NCBI GenBank assembly: GCA_002725365.1
Contig: PBOW01000036.1
Span: 1 to 12,794 of the forward strand
DNA from: Chloroflexota bacterium
GTDB lineage: Bacteria > Chloroflexota > Dehalococcoidia > UBA2979
DNA: 12,794 nt
Direction: 5' to 3'
Part shown: positions 1 to 7,543 of the stretch, in pieces
Numbering within the stretch: the stretch's first letter is position 1
Layout: the number at the start of each line of letters is the position of its first letter
Position numbers and translations under genes: made by a program
Notes under the pieces: generated by a model
Seen by the model: only the letters and a program-made list of their open reading frames with translations
Told to the model about the DNA's origin: nothing
The model's database searches: none

Positions 1-34
1 GGTACGCGCAGCAGAGGAAACAGGTGGTGAATAA
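1..34 (+). CDS. rpsC: Ribosomal protein S3, last codons only (partial)
   Basis: Only the final ten codons and a TAA stop at 32-34 are inside the window, in the frame starting at base 2 (VRAAEETGGE). The identification rests on position: rpsC directly precedes rplP in nearly all bacterial S10 clusters, and S3 often ends in a variable charged tail. S3 binds the head of the 30S subunit at the mRNA entry. The two other frames also reach stops close by (28-30 and 39-41), so the frame is a choice, favoured because it ends three bases before the rplP start and leaves room for a ribosome binding site. The gene identity is likely, the exact tail is less certain. Confidence 0.55.
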   Translation, partial: VRAAEETGGE

Positions 35-37
35 AAA

Positions 38-457
38 ATGTTAATGCCACGTAGAACGAAATATAGAAAGCAATTCCGAGGGAAAATGCGTGGTGCTGCT
101 CAAACGGGCAATGCTGTTTCTTTTGGCGAGTACGGACTTCAAGCGAAAACTACCGCTTGGATTGACGCGAGGCAAATTGAGGCAGCTAGACGAGCGATTA
201 CCGGTGAATTGAGACGTGGTGGTAAGGTTTGGATTCGAATTTTTCCTGATAAGCCAGTTTCCAAAAAACCAGTTGAGGTTCGGATGGGTAAAGGCAAGGG
301 CGCTACAGACAGGTGGGTTGCTGTCGTTAAAAGAGGACGGGTACTCTTTGAAATTGCTGGCGTGTCGGAGGAAGCCGCTAGAGAGGCATTTCGGAAGGCA
401 CATCACAAACTCCCGATCGATACAAGGGTTATTGCACGTGATGAGGTTTACCGATGA
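38..457 (+). CDS. rplP: 50S ribosomal protein L16
   Basis: This is L16 (uL16), which sits near the central protuberance of the 50S subunit and helps position A-site tRNA. Its 139 residues match the family length. The start [19 protein letters not shown] is the classic L16 opening. Further in are the conserved [10 protein letters not shown] (residues 27-36), [11 protein letters not shown] (41-51), the WIRIFPDKP block (65-73) and the RMGKGKG block (82-88). The ATG at 38 is supported by a GGTGGTGA-type ribosome binding site at about 23-30. The stop overlaps the rpmC start by four bases (ATGA), suggesting translational coupling. Nothing is unusual in the protein. Confidence 0.97.
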   Translation: MLMPRRTKYRKQFRGKMRGAAQTGNAVSFGEYGLQAKTTAWIDARQIEAARRAITGELRRGGKVWIRIFPDKPVSKKPVEVRMGKGKGATDRWVAVVKRGRVLFEIAGVSEEAAREAFRKAHHKLPIDTRVIARDEVYR

Positions 458-684
458 GTGGAAAAATGGAAGCCCTCTTACAACTTGATCATGACGGACT
501 TGCTGAAGAGCTGGAATCGGCTCATCGGGAGTTATTTAATTTACGATTTCAAGCTAGCACTTCGCAGCTTACTGATATTTCAGAACTGAAAAAAGCTCGT
601 CGTCAAATTGCAAGAATAAAAACTTTGATACGTACTCGGGAGCTTGAAGAGGAAGGTAATGTCGGTATTTCTACTGAGGAATAA
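454..684 (+). CDS. rpmC: 50S ribosomal protein L29
   Basis: L29 (uL29) is a small helical-hairpin protein at the polypeptide exit tunnel, next to L23, where it helps form the docking area for nascent-chain factors. The family signature LFNLRFQ lies at residues 27-33, followed by the usual helix ending in an [16 protein letters not shown] stretch. At 76 residues it is slightly longer than the usual 60-70, because of a short acidic tail after residue 62 ([13 protein letters not shown]). A GAGGT ribosome binding site at 443-447 lies six bases before the ATG at 454. A second in-frame ATG at 466 is less well spaced. The start overlaps the end of rplP by four bases. Confidence 0.95.
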   Translation: MSGKMEALLQLDHDGLAEELESAHRELFNLRFQASTSQLTDISELKKARRQIARIKTLIRTRELEEEGNVGISTEE

Positions 685-702
685 CCGACGAGGATATTAA
701 GT

Positions 703-1212
703 ATGGTTCAATCTAGCGGTGATTCTCAAACTACACATACAGCTAACCGAAGAACATTAGTGGGTGTAGTAGTTTCGGATTCGAACGACAAGACTGTTGT
801 AGTGTCAGTGGAGCGACGTGCACCACATAGGCTTTACAGAAAGGTCATAACCCGGACGAAAAAATATCATGTACATGACGCAGAAAATAGCGCTACCAGC
901 GGCGATATTGTTCGAATTATTGAGTCTCAACCGAGATCTAAGCTCAAACGATGGGATCTCGACGAAATCCTGATTGGCCGTGATATTGCAGAAGTCCAGG
1001 CCACTGAATTAGATGCTTCTTTTGTGGATAAAATGCAAAGATCAGCTGCCCGTGCATCGGCAGAATCACTCGAGGATGAAACAGAGAATAACGAAGATGT
1101 TGATAGCCAGGTTACAACTGGGGAATCTGAGACCGAAGCAGAGGAGCCTGAAGGCGTTCCACCTCTGAATACTGAATCTGAGGAACCTGAAGAAGAAGGT
1201 GAACAGAAATGA
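703..1212 (+). CDS. rpsQ: 30S ribosomal protein S17 with long acidic C-terminal tail
   Basis: The core, residues about 16-93, is S17 (uS17), an OB-fold primary 16S rRNA binder. It carries the conserved [50 protein letters not shown] run. Bacterial S17 is usually about 80-110 residues; this one has 169. The extra part is a 15-residue N-terminal leader and a tail of about 75 residues. The last 49 residues contain roughly 21 Glu/Asp and a single Lys, and look disordered. The ORF continues without interruption into the rplN overlap, so the tail is not an obvious frameshift. A GAGGA ribosome binding site at 690-694 supports the ATG at 703. The tail's function is unknown to me. Confidence 0.95.
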   Translation: MVQSSGDSQTTHTANRRTLVGVVVSDSNDKTVVVSVERRAPHRLYRKVITRTKKYHVHDAENSATSGDIVRIIESQPRSKLKRWDLDEILIGRDIAEVQATELDASFVDKMQRSAARASAESLEDETENNEDVDSQVTTGESETEAEEPEGVPPLNTESEEPEEEGEQK

Positions 1213-1577
1213 TCCAGCAGGAAAGTAGAGTTAGGGTTGCCGATAACAGTGGGGCAAGAGAGCTTCTATGTATTCGAGTCTTAGGCGGTTCGAGGCGTCG
1301 TTACGCCGGTGTAGGCGATACGATAATTGCCTCCGTTAAGGAGGCCCAGCCTAACTCGGGAGTTACCAAGGGTGAAGTTGTTCGGGCCGTGATAGTCAGA
1401 ACAAAGCATCCGATCCAAAGAGAAGATGGTCAGACTATTCGATTTGACGAAAATGCAGCGGCCCTAATCGCTGAAGGTGGCGCACCACGCGGCACCAGAT
1501 TATTCGGGCCAGTCCCGTCTGAGCTGAGAACTAAGGGAATGTCCAGACTTACAGCGCTAGCTCCGGAGGTCATCTGA
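1209..1577 (+). CDS. rplN: 50S ribosomal protein L14
   Basis: L14 (uL14) binds 23S rRNA at the subunit interface, forms an intersubunit bridge with 16S rRNA, and is the docking site of the silencing factor RsfS in bacteria generally. The 122-residue length is exactly typical. Visible family blocks are [18 protein letters not shown] (residues 10-27), the [10 protein letters not shown] stretch, [10 protein letters not shown] and [13 protein letters not shown], with the usual ending close to SLAPEV. The start overlaps the rpsQ stop by four bases, and an AAGGTGA ribosome binding site at 1196-1202 lies inside the end of rpsQ. Translation is therefore probably coupled to rpsQ. Confidence 0.97.
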   Translation: MIQQESRVRVADNSGARELLCIRVLGGSRRRYAGVGDTIIASVKEAQPNSGVTKGEVVRAVIVRTKHPIQREDGQTIRFDENAAALIAEGGAPRGTRLFGPVPSELRTKGMSRLTALAPEVI

Positions 1578-1894
1578 TGGCAGCACGAATACGGAGAAAC
1601 GACCAAGTGGAAGTCCTTTCAGGTAGGGATAGGGGAGTCCGAGGTGAGGTGGTAGCAGTCAATGTTCGAGAGAATCGAGCGATTGTTAATGGAGTCAACT
1701 TGGTTAAAAGACATCAACGTCCTACTGGTCCTCAAAATCCGGGTGGGATAATCGAGCGGGAAGCACCTATCGATCTCTCCAACCTCGGACTTGTTTGTAA
1801 TCCTTGTGGCAGCGCTGTGAGGGTGAAATTTAATCAATTGGACGACGGTCGTAAAGTAAGAGTTTGTATTAAGTGTGACGAGGTCATGGACTGA
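1577..1894 (+). CDS. rplX: 50S ribosomal protein L24 with zinc-ribbon cysteines
   Basis: L24 (uL24) is an assembly-initiating 23S rRNA binder near the tunnel exit. The N-terminal KOW-type part (residues 7-40, with VEVLSGRDRGVRGEV) and the VNLVKRHQRP block (40-49) are standard. The C-terminal half carries C74-x2-C77 and C97-x2-C100, a four-cysteine pattern found in many L24 proteins and consistent with zinc binding. Length 105 is normal. The start codon shares one base with the rplN stop (TGATG), and a strong GGAGGT ribosome binding site lies six bases upstream at 1565-1570. Confidence 0.96.
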   Translation: MAARIRRNDQVEVLSGRDRGVRGEVVAVNVRENRAIVNGVNLVKRHQRPTGPQNPGGIIEREAPIDLSNLGLVCNPCGSAVRVKFNQLDDGRKVRVCIKCDEVMD

Positions 1895-2454
1895 TGGTGA
1901 GTACAGCTAATATTCCAAGAATGCTTAAACAGTATAAAGAGGACGCTGTTCCTGTTTTGTTAAGAGAGTTTGGATACCAGAATTCTATGGAAGTCCCAAC
2001 GATAAGTAAAATATCTGTAAATATAGGACTAGGTGAAGCTGTGACATCTTCTGGTGTGATTGAGTCAGCTAGTGAAGACTTGATGGCGATTACTGGTCAA
2101 CGCCCTTTTGTTAGAAGAGCAAGAGAATCTATATCGAATTTCAAGCTGCGTGAGGGGATGCCGATTGGTCTGGCGGTTACGTTGAGAAGAAATCGAATGT
2201 GGGAATTCTATGATCGCCTAGTGAATTCATCGATGCCACGAATTAGAGATTTCCGTGGATGTTCAGATCGAGCCTTTGATGGCCGAGGAAATTATTCTCT
2301 TGGTATTTCTGAGCAGCTTATTTTCCCTGAACTTAATTTTGAAGATGTGGATCGAGTCAGAGGTTTACAGGTTAATTTTGTGACCAGTGCAAAAACTGAT
2401 GAAGAGGGAAGAAGGCTGCTAGCTTTGCTAGGGATGCCTTTCCAACGAAGGTAA
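1894..2454 (+). CDS. rplE: 50S ribosomal protein L5
   Basis: L5 (uL5) binds 5S rRNA and helps attach it to the central protuberance, contacting S13 in the small subunit through an intersubunit bridge. Conserved features are the VNIGLGEA loop (residues 42-49), the [15 protein letters not shown] block, the MWEFYDRLV helix and the RDFRG motif followed by [11 protein letters not shown]. The 186-residue length is typical. The start overlaps the rplX stop by one base, and a GAGGT sequence near 1878-1882 within rplX can serve as ribosome binding site. In E. coli the S8 repressor acts near the rplE start; I did not identify a clear S8-binding helix here. Confidence 0.97.
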   Translation: MVSTANIPRMLKQYKEDAVPVLLREFGYQNSMEVPTISKISVNIGLGEAVTSSGVIESASEDLMAITGQRPFVRRARESISNFKLREGMPIGLAVTLRRNRMWEFYDRLVNSSMPRIRDFRGCSDRAFDGRGNYSLGISEQLIFPELNFEDVDRVRGLQVNFVTSAKTDEEGRRLLALLGMPFQRR

Positions 2455-2476
2455 ATTGATTGGGTTAGGAATTATC

Positions 2477-2782
2477 ATGCCGAAAGCAAGCAAGATCGCC
2501 AAAAATAGCAAGCGAGCGATTCTTGGTGATAGATATGCTGAAAGAAGAGCTCTGCTCACGGCTGTGATTCGTGATCCAGGAGCCAGTCTGGATGAAAAGG
2601 CAGCAGCGTATGCGAAAATTTATAAGATGCCGAGAGACGGTGCTCGCTCGCGTCACAGGAATCGATGTCAGCTGACCGGTCGTCCAAGAGCGTATATGAG
2701 GGAGTTCGGAGTTTCAAGGATTACATTTCGAGAATTGGCAGTGAAGGGCATGCTGCCGGGCGTAAAGAAATCATCGTGGTAA
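2477..2782 (+). CDS. rpsN: 30S ribosomal protein S14, long zinc-free type
   Basis: S14 (uS14) assembles late into the 30S head. The protein from ATG 2477 is 101 residues, the length of the long type, and contains the hallmark [21 protein letters not shown] and the ending [11 protein letters not shown]. It lacks the paired CxxC motifs of the short (about 61-residue) zinc type; only one cysteine is present. The open frame extends back to a TTG at 2456, but ATG 2477 is preferred because [13 protein letters not shown] aligns with normal S14 starts and a TAGGAA ribosome binding site lies at 2466-2471. It sits between rplE and rpsH, the normal S14 slot. Confidence 0.95.
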   Translation: MPKASKIAKNSKRAILGDRYAERRALLTAVIRDPGASLDEKAAAYAKIYKMPRDGARSRHRNRCQLTGRPRAYMREFGVSRITFRELAVKGMLPGVKKSSW

Positions 2783-2794
2783 AGGTATAAAACA

Positions 2795-3193
2795 ATGTCA
2801 ATGTCAGACCCAATCGCAGATATGTTTACTCGAATCAGGAATGCGGCCAACGCAGAGCACGCAAGTGTGTTAATTCCCCGAAGCAAAACCAAACAGGCAA
2901 TAGCAGATGTTCTGCGTGGCGAAGGCTTTATTCGCGGGATTGAGGAAGTTTCTGACGAATCGAAGAACTATCTCAAATTAGAGCTGGTTTACGGGTCGGA
3001 TCGAAAGGCCATGATCACAAATATTAAGAGGGTATCTAGACCTGGTCTGAGAATATATGTAGGTAATGGTGAGATTCCTAGGGTTTACGGTGGACTAGGA
3101 ATATCGATTCTTAGCACCTCAAAAGGCATAATGTCGGGCAAGGATGCTTGGCGACAAAAGGTAGGTGGCGAGGTGCTGTGCTACGTGTGGTAG
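2795..3193 (+). CDS. rpsH: 30S ribosomal protein S8
   Basis: S8 (uS8) is a primary 16S rRNA binder of the central domain and, in E. coli, the translational repressor of the spc operon. The start MSDPIADMFTRIRNA, the RVSRPGLRIY block, the STSKGIMS signature and the terminal GGEVLCYVW are all present, so the protein is full length at 132 residues. Two possible starts lie six bases apart (ATG 2795 and ATG 2801); a weak AAGG at 2782-2785 fits 2795 slightly better. The following 131-base gap breaks the otherwise close packing of the cluster. Confidence 0.97.
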   Translation: MSMSDPIADMFTRIRNAANAEHASVLIPRSKTKQAIADVLRGEGFIRGIEEVSDESKNYLKLELVYGSDRKAMITNIKRVSRPGLRIYVGNGEIPRVYGGLGISILSTSKGIMSGKDAWRQKVGGEVLCYVW

Positions 3194-3324
3194 CGATCTC
3201 CAATAATTGGGGCGCTCGGTAATATGGCTGGCATGTAACGGTCTTGAAAATTAGTATTTTAGGTCTGGCTTTTGGCAGTAATGACGAACAAAAATAGAAG
3301 AATGCGAATGGAAATTTATTAAAG
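3194..3324 (+). other. 131-base intergenic gap between rpsH and rplF
   Basis: S8 ends with its normal residues before the gap and L6 begins with its normal residues after it, so no coding sequence is missing. No start codon in the rplF frame lies between the upstream in-frame TAG (3295-3297) and ATG 3325. The gap contains an 11-base near-palindrome CCAATAATTGG (3200-3210), a weak A/T stem AAAAT-TAGT-ATTTT (3247-3260), and a candidate promoter listed separately. No G+C-rich hairpin followed by a T run was found, so it is not an obvious terminator. It is the longest gap in the window. Confidence 0.6.
3272..3300 (+). promoter_or_regulatory. Candidate sigma-70-type promoter upstream of rplF
   Basis: TTGGCA at 3272-3277 matches five of six bases of the -35 consensus. 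After 17 bases comes TAGAAG at 3295-3300, matching four of six of the -10 consensus. Transcription from it would begin near 3307, just before rplF. The -10 match is modest and such matches arise by chance; the main support is its location in the only large gap of the spc-type cluster. Confidence 0.22.
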
Positions 3325-3861
3325 ATGTCAAGAATTGGAATACTACCTATTGACATACCAACAGGGGTGGAAATCACTCTCTCGGATGCCAGATGTATTG
3401 TGAAAGGTCCTAAGGGAGAACTTTCCGAGGATATTCATCCTTTGATCACTGTCGTGAAAGAAGATTCGGCGGTCATAGTCAGTCGGGCAAATGACCAGAA
3501 ACTAGCGCGCTCACTCCATGGACTGACGAGGACGTTGATCGCAAACATGGTGGTTGGAGTAACAGAGGGTTATCGGAAATCATTAGAATTCATGGGGAGT
3601 GGAATTACCGCTGACTTACAGGGGAGTACTTTGGTCGTTGAGGCGGGTTACTCCCACAAAGTGCCAGTAGAGCCTATCGAAGGTACTGCTTTTTCTAAAG
3701 ACGGTAATGTCGTGCATGTGGACGGGATAAGTAAACAGGCGGTTGGTCAACAGGCCGCCCTTGTAAGACGTATACGACCTCCGTCAGGTTATCGTGCTCA
3801 AGGGATCAAGTACACAGATGAACAGCCTAAATACAAGGCTGGGAAAGCAAGAGTTGGATAA
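3325..3861 (+). CDS. rplF: 50S ribosomal protein L6
   Basis: L6 (uL6) lies at the base of the L7/L12 stalk near the factor-binding centre. The start [19 protein letters not shown] and KGPKGELS stretch are typical, and the two duplicated alpha/beta domains can be followed through [20 protein letters not shown] and VEAGYSHKV to the C-terminal GYRAQGIKY block. The length of 178 residues is normal. The ribosome binding site is poor: only a short GGA near 3310-3312 lies upstream, unlike most neighbours. The stop shares one base with the rplR start (TAATG). Confidence 0.97.
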   Translation: MSRIGILPIDIPTGVEITLSDARCIVKGPKGELSEDIHPLITVVKEDSAVIVSRANDQKLARSLHGLTRTLIANMVVGVTEGYRKSLEFMGSGITADLQGSTLVVEAGYSHKVPVEPIEGTAFSKDGNVVHVDGISKQAVGQQAALVRRIRPPSGYRAQGIKYTDEQPKYKAGKARVG

Positions 3862-4214
3862 TGAAATCATCCTCACGAACTAGGAGTGCGGGGCGTATTC
3901 GTCGGCATACTCGTGTTCGGAAGCGAGTTAGTGGTATTTCGTCGCGGCCGAGACTTTCGGTATTTCGGTCAAATAAATTCATATATGCCCAATTAATTGA
4001 TGACGAATCAGGCACGACTCTTGCGGCGGCTTCTGATCGAGGATTAGCGGACGGCAGCAAGACCGATCGTGCTGTGACAGTGGGTAATAATCTTGCTGCA
4101 GCGGCTCGTTCGAAAGGTATAACCTCGGTGGTGTTTGACCGCGGGGGCTATCGTTTTGCGGGCAGAGTTAAAGCTCTCGCTGAGGGTGCCAGATCTAGTG
4201 GATTAGAATTTTAG
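3861..4214 (+). CDS. rplR: 50S ribosomal protein L18
   Basis: L18 (uL18) is a 5S rRNA-binding protein that works with L5 in the central protuberance. The N-terminal basic region, [14 protein letters not shown], is followed by the [20 protein letters not shown] block, then the VGNNLAAAA helix and the C-terminal [22 protein letters not shown] signature. Length 117 matches the family. The start overlaps the rplF stop by one base, so translation is probably coupled to rplF, which would partly explain why no strong separate binding site is needed. Confidence 0.97.
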   Translation: MKSSSRTRSAGRIRRHTRVRKRVSGISSRPRLSVFRSNKFIYAQLIDDESGTTLAAASDRGLADGSKTDRAVTVGNNLAAAARSKGITSVVFDRGGYRFAGRVKALAEGARSSGLEF

Positions 4215-4226
4215 TAGGTGATTTGA

Positions 4227-4754
4227 ATGGTTAGAGAGCGCGGTAACAACGAAGACCAAGGCGACGATTCGGGAGGACTGATCGAGAAAGTAGTCTTCAT
4301 CAACCGAGTAGCCACGGTTGTTAAGGGTGGTAGACGTTTCTCCTTTACGGCTGTAATTGTAGTTGGAGATGGAGAAGGAAACGTTGGGTTTGGCATGGGC
4401 CGAGCTAATGAGGTGCCCGATGCTATTAGAAAAGGCGGAGTTATCGCCAAAAGGGAAATGGAAAGTATTTCTCTGAAGGCAGGTACCTTGTCTCATGAAT
4501 TGGACGCTACGTTCAAATCAAGTCGAGTTGTTATGCTTCCGGCTGCACCTGGAACAGGAATCATAGCCGGAGCTGCTGTAAGGGCGGTCATGGAATGCGC
4601 CGGTGTTACCGATGTATTAACTAAAATTTATGGTTCCACTAATCCAATCAATGTAGTAACAGCGACGATCAAAGGTTTGCAATCATTGAGAAATCCCGAA
4701 GAAGTCAGAGCTATGCGATTAGAATTGGCTCGAGCAGCATCTGACTCGGAGTAA
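4227..4754 (+). CDS. rpsE: 30S ribosomal protein S5
   Basis: S5 (uS5) binds near the decoding region and mRNA entry and influences accuracy. The double-stranded-RNA-binding N-terminal domain shows [19 protein letters not shown] and the glycine-rich [14 protein letters not shown]. The C-terminal domain shows [22 protein letters not shown], then [13 protein letters not shown]. At 175 residues it is normal. The usual IPHEV segment reads LSHEL here, a mild variation. An AGGTGA ribosome binding site at 4215-4220 lies six bases before ATG 4227. Confidence 0.97.
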   Translation: MVRERGNNEDQGDDSGGLIEKVVFINRVATVVKGGRRFSFTAVIVVGDGEGNVGFGMGRANEVPDAIRKGGVIAKREMESISLKAGTLSHELDATFKSSRVVMLPAAPGTGIIAGAAVRAVMECAGVTDVLTKIYGSTNPINVVTATIKGLQSLRNPEEVRAMRLELARAASDSE

Positions 4755-4771
4755 TTGGATAAAATTGAAAT

Positions 4772-4954
4772 ATGGCAAAGATTAAGATTACCTACACAAA
4801 GTCCTCAATTGGCTATCCAGCCAATCAAAAAGCCACAGTACGGGCATTGGGTCTAAGGAAAATTAGACAAATTGCAGAGCATGAGGATACGCCAGAGATT
4901 CGAGGGATGATTCAAACCGTGAGTCATTTGGTTGAAGTCGAAGAGGCGGTTTAA
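4772..4954 (+). CDS. rpmD: 50S ribosomal protein L30
   Basis: L30 (uL30) is a small 23S rRNA-binding protein of the large subunit. The 60-residue length is exactly typical. Visible features are the beta strand [27 protein letters not shown] (shown here in part: [10 protein letters not shown] and ALGLRKI) and the C-terminal [16 protein letters not shown]. It sits between rpsE and rplO, its normal place. The 17-base spacer before ATG 4772 has no strong Shine-Dalgarno sequence. The stop (4952-4954) is directly followed by the rplO ATG. Confidence 0.95.
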   Translation: MAKIKITYTKSSIGYPANQKATVRALGLRKIRQIAEHEDTPEIRGMIQTVSHLVEVEEAV

Positions 4955-5470
4955 ATGTCAGACAGCGATATCTCAAAATCATCAGATGGACTCTCCCAGC
5001 CGGACGGTGCAAAACATTCCAAGAAGAGAGTTGGTCGTGGGAAGGCTTCAGGACAAGGGACCTATGCAGGCAAAGGCCTCAAGGGTCAAAAGGCCCGTTC
5101 AGGTGGAGGTGTGAGACCCGGTTTTGAAGGCGGTCAGACGCCTCTAGTGAGGAGGCTTCCCCGGACGAGGGGATTCCGTAATTTCAGCAGGATAGAGTAC
5201 CAGCCAATTAATCTGGTAACTTTGGAGAACAGATTTGCATCGGGTGCTAGCGTGGATCCAGAAAGTCTAGCTTCCCTTGGACTTATCAAGAATGTTGATG
5301 TGGCTTTTAAGATTTTGGGTGCTGGTGAGCTAGAAAAGCCCCTTAAGGTGACGGCTCCACGATTTTCTAGAACAGCGAAGTCTGCAATCGAGGCGGCGGG
5401 AGGCTCATGTACCGAAACTGCTCCCCCTGATAAGAAGATCAGAAACCGGAAACATCTGAGACAAGATTAA
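4955..5470 (+). CDS. rplO: 50S ribosomal protein L15
   Basis: L15 (uL15) is a late-assembling 50S protein with a long basic extension running into 23S rRNA. The conserved KKRVGRGKASGQGTYAGKG, GLKGQKARSGGG and RPGFEGGQTPL..RLP blocks occupy residues about 24-70, and the C-terminal domain ends in SAIEAAGGS. Two ends differ from the norm: the usual MKLHDL-type start is replaced by a Ser/Asp-rich stretch of about 23 residues, and about 20 residues (charged, ending RKHLRQD) follow the usual end, making 171 rather than about 145-150 residues. ATG 4955 follows the rpmD stop directly, with GAGGCGG upstream at 4943-4949. Confidence 0.96.
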   Translation: MSDSDISKSSDGLSQPDGAKHSKKRVGRGKASGQGTYAGKGLKGQKARSGGGVRPGFEGGQTPLVRRLPRTRGFRNFSRIEYQPINLVTLENRFASGASVDPESLASLGLIKNVDVAFKILGAGELEKPLKVTAPRFSRTAKSAIEAAGGSCTETAPPDKKIRNRKHLRQD

Positions 5471-5496
5471 ATCCCCAGCATTCTTGATGCGGAGAT

Positions 5497-5502
5497 AAGG
5501 AG
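5497..5502 (+). promoter_or_regulatory. Ribosome binding site deciding the secY TTG start
   Basis: AAGGAG lies eight bases before TTG 5511, an ideal spacing, whereas the next in-frame ATG at 5523 would be 20 bases away. Part of it (AGGA, 5498-5501) can pair with TCCT (5506-5509) across a four-base loop, a weak stem that could slightly hinder access. Confidence 0.65.
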
Positions 5503-5510
5503 CTTTCCTC

Positions 5511-6851
5511 TTGGCCATAGCGATGCCCGACTCAGGGTCCCGAGATTCGAAGGTTCCAGCACTGTTACAGGCCGGTATGGCTGGTCTGATGCAACCAGAT
5601 GTGCGTAACAAGATCATGTTTACGTTAGGGATGCTCATAATATTCAGATTTGTTGCTCATGTTCCGGTACCTGGAGTGGATGCTGACCGTCTGAGCGATA
5701 CCTTTGACAATAACGCTGTGTTAGGTTTTCTGAACATTTTTTCCGGCGGGGCGCTTCAAAATCTATCAGTGGCGGCCTTGGGTGTATATCCATTTATTAC
5801 AGCTAGTATTGTTATGCAATTGGCTACTCCAATTATTCCGAGATTGAGACAAATTCAATCAGAGGGTGAGGCCGGGCGGCAGAAGATACAGGCATACACC
5901 CATTGGCTGTGCGTTCCATTGGCTCTTTTTCAGGGATATGCACAGTTGCAAATTATTTCATCGCTAGGCGGATACGATGGTCTAGGGTTTGACTTGACTG
6001 GGATAGCTACCTTAGTTTCTCTTGTAGCCGGGACGATGTTCTTGGTTTGGCTTGGAGAATTGATTTCTGAGCAAGGTATCGGCAATGGAATCTCATTGAT
6101 TATCTTGGGTGGTATCGTGGCGAGTCTTCCAGGCCTCCTTTCAGGCGGGTTGTTTGGGGGAAATTCTTCTGCCACGGGGGGTATTCTTCTACTCGCAGTT
6201 GTAGTTCTGGCGATAGTTGCTTTAATTGTCCTTTTTCAGGAAGCTCAGCGGCGGATACCTGTTCAGTATGCAAGATCCCAATTCCGCGGAGGCAGAATGT
6301 ATAGGCAGCAGTCACAGAGTTATATCCCATTGCGCGTAAACAGCGCTGGAATGATTCCGTTGATATTCGCTACCTCGATAATGATTTTCCCGCCCGTATT
6401 CTCCCAGTTTATTGCTGAGACGGCTGACGTCGGGTGGATCCGCTCAGTGGCCTCGTGGTTCCAAGTATATTTGTCACCGACAGGTCTGCTTTACTGGATG
6501 GGGACGTTTCTTCTAGTCGTTCTGTTTGCGTTCTTCTACACGATGGTGATGTTTCAACAGCAGAATTTAGCCGAAAATTTACAACAACAAGGTGGATTCG
6601 TACCAGGCATAAGACCTGGTCGACCAACACAAGAATACATCACGCGGGTTTTAGTAAGGATTACATGGGGAGGAGCTCTTTTCCTAGGTTTTATTGCTAT
6701 TATTCCATTTTTGGCTACAGGACTAACAAACGTTAACCAGCTGCAGATAAGTGCGGCCGGTCTGTTGATTGTGGTGGGTGTGGTTATAGACACCATGCGA
6801 CAAATAGAGGCCCAGATGGTCCAAAGGAATTATGAAGGGTTTGTTTCCTGA
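5511..6851 (+). CDS. secY: Preprotein translocase channel subunit SecY
   Basis: SecY forms the membrane channel for Sec-dependent export and membrane-protein insertion, with SecE and SecG. The 446-residue protein has about ten hydrophobic segments. Family landmarks are FTLGMLIIFRFVAHVPVPGVD (first membrane segment and plug region, partly residues 37-57), LGFLNIFSGGAL (71-82), GIGNGISLIILGGI (189-202), the cytoplasmic loop AQRRIPVQYA (245-254), and the C5 loop GFVPGIRPGRPTQEYI (362-377) whose arginines are used by SecA and the ribosome. The TTG at 5511 is chosen because AAGGAG precedes it by eight bases; ATG 5523 is the alternative and removes only four residues. The stop overlaps the adk start by one base. 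Confidence 0.97.
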   Translation: MAIAMPDSGSRDSKVPALLQAGMAGLMQPDVRNKIMFTLGMLIIFRFVAHVPVPGVDADRLSDTFDNNAVLGFLNIFSGGALQNLSVAALGVYPFITASIVMQLATPIIPRLRQIQSEGEAGRQKIQAYTHWLCVPLALFQGYAQLQIISSLGGYDGLGFDLTGIATLVSLVAGTMFLVWLGELISEQGIGNGISLIILGGIVASLPGLLSGGLFGGNSSATGGILLLAVVVLAIVALIVLFQEAQRRIPVQYARSQFRGGRMYRQQSQSYIPLRVNSAGMIPLIFATSIMIFPPVFSQFIAETADVGWIRSVASWFQVYLSPTGLLYWMGTFLLVVLFAFFYTMVMFQQQNLAENLQQQGGFVPGIRPGRPTQEYITRVLVRITWGGALFLGFIAIIPFLATGLTNVNQLQISAAGLLIVVGVVIDTMRQIEAQMVQRNYEGFVS

Positions 6852-7504
6852 TGGTGCAATGTGTGCTACTTGGCTTGCCTGGCGCCGGAAAAGGCACGCA
6901 GGCGTCAAGTATATCTTCCGCAAGAGAACTTTTACATATATCGACTGGCGATATGTTTAGGGAGGCTGCAGCGGCCGGGACGGAACTAGGTCTGCAGGCT
7001 CAGGAATATATGTCTAGAGGGGATCTCGTCCCTGACGAGGTGACGATCGGGATGCTGCTCGAGCGTATCAGCCAGCCGGACGCGATTGCTGGATTTATGC
7101 TAGATGGATTTCCACGTACTCTTCCCCAGGCATCGGCGCTGGACGAGGCTCTTGCGGCTCAGGGTACGGAAATTGACACAGTCCCGTACATAAGAGTGCC
7201 TGAGGAACTTCTGATGGATCGGCTAACAGGTCGTTGGAGCTGTCCGGAATGTTCCGATATTTATCACACTGTGACCAGGCCACCTAAGGTAGAGCAAATC
7301 TGCGATAGCTGCCTCTCGTCTCTAGTCCAACGAGCAGATGATCAGCCCGATACAGTGAAGGCTCGGTTGGATACGAATCGAGAATGGACCGAATCCTTAG
7401 CTGAGTACTACGAATCGCAGGGAAAACTTCGACTAATTGATGGAACAGGCGCGCCTGAAGATATCACGAGACGGATTTTGGAGACTCTCGATGCGACTGG
7501 CTAG
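6851..7504 (+). CDS. adk: Adenylate kinase, zinc-LID type
   Basis: Adenylate kinase interconverts ATP plus AMP with two ADP in the cytoplasm. The P-loop is GLPGAGKGT (residues 8-16). AMP-site residues lie in STGDMFR (31-37) and GFPRT (86-90), followed by the LID arginine in LTGRW (125-129) and RADDQPDTVKARL (161-173). The LID holds four cysteines, C131-x2-C134 and C151-x2-C154, the zinc-binding arrangement typical of Gram-positive, Chloroflexota and Thermus-like enzymes and absent from the E. coli enzyme. Length 217 is the long form. ATG 6851 overlaps the secY stop (TGATG); adk next to secY and map is a common arrangement. Confidence 0.97.
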   Translation: MVQCVLLGLPGAGKGTQASSISSARELLHISTGDMFREAAAAGTELGLQAQEYMSRGDLVPDEVTIGMLLERISQPDAIAGFMLDGFPRTLPQASALDEALAAQGTEIDTVPYIRVPEELLMDRLTGRWSCPECSDIYHTVTRPPKVEQICDSCLSSLVQRADDQPDTVKARLDTNREWTESLAEYYESQGKLRLIDGTGAPEDITRRILETLDATG

Positions 7505-7543
7505 AGAGAGATTTAGCTAGTGACTGTTCGGGGAGCGACATGT

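Noticed and set aside
2456..2476. TTG at 2456 as start of rpsN
   Set aside because: It would add seven hydrophobic residues not found in S14, and ATG 2477 has a well placed TAGGAA.
3247..3260. AAAAT-TAGT-ATTTT stem as a terminator
   Set aside because: The stem is only five A/T pairs without a T run after it, too weak for an intrinsic terminator.
3244..3272. TTGAAA (3244-3249) as a -35 box
   Set aside because: At spacings of 16-18 bases the downstream hexamers are G-rich and do not resemble a -10 box.
3111..3377. Minus-strand open frame of 88 codons covering the rpsH-rplF gap
   Set aside because: Both ends lie opposite real genes, the peptide resembles nothing known to me, and it offers no better explanation of the gap.
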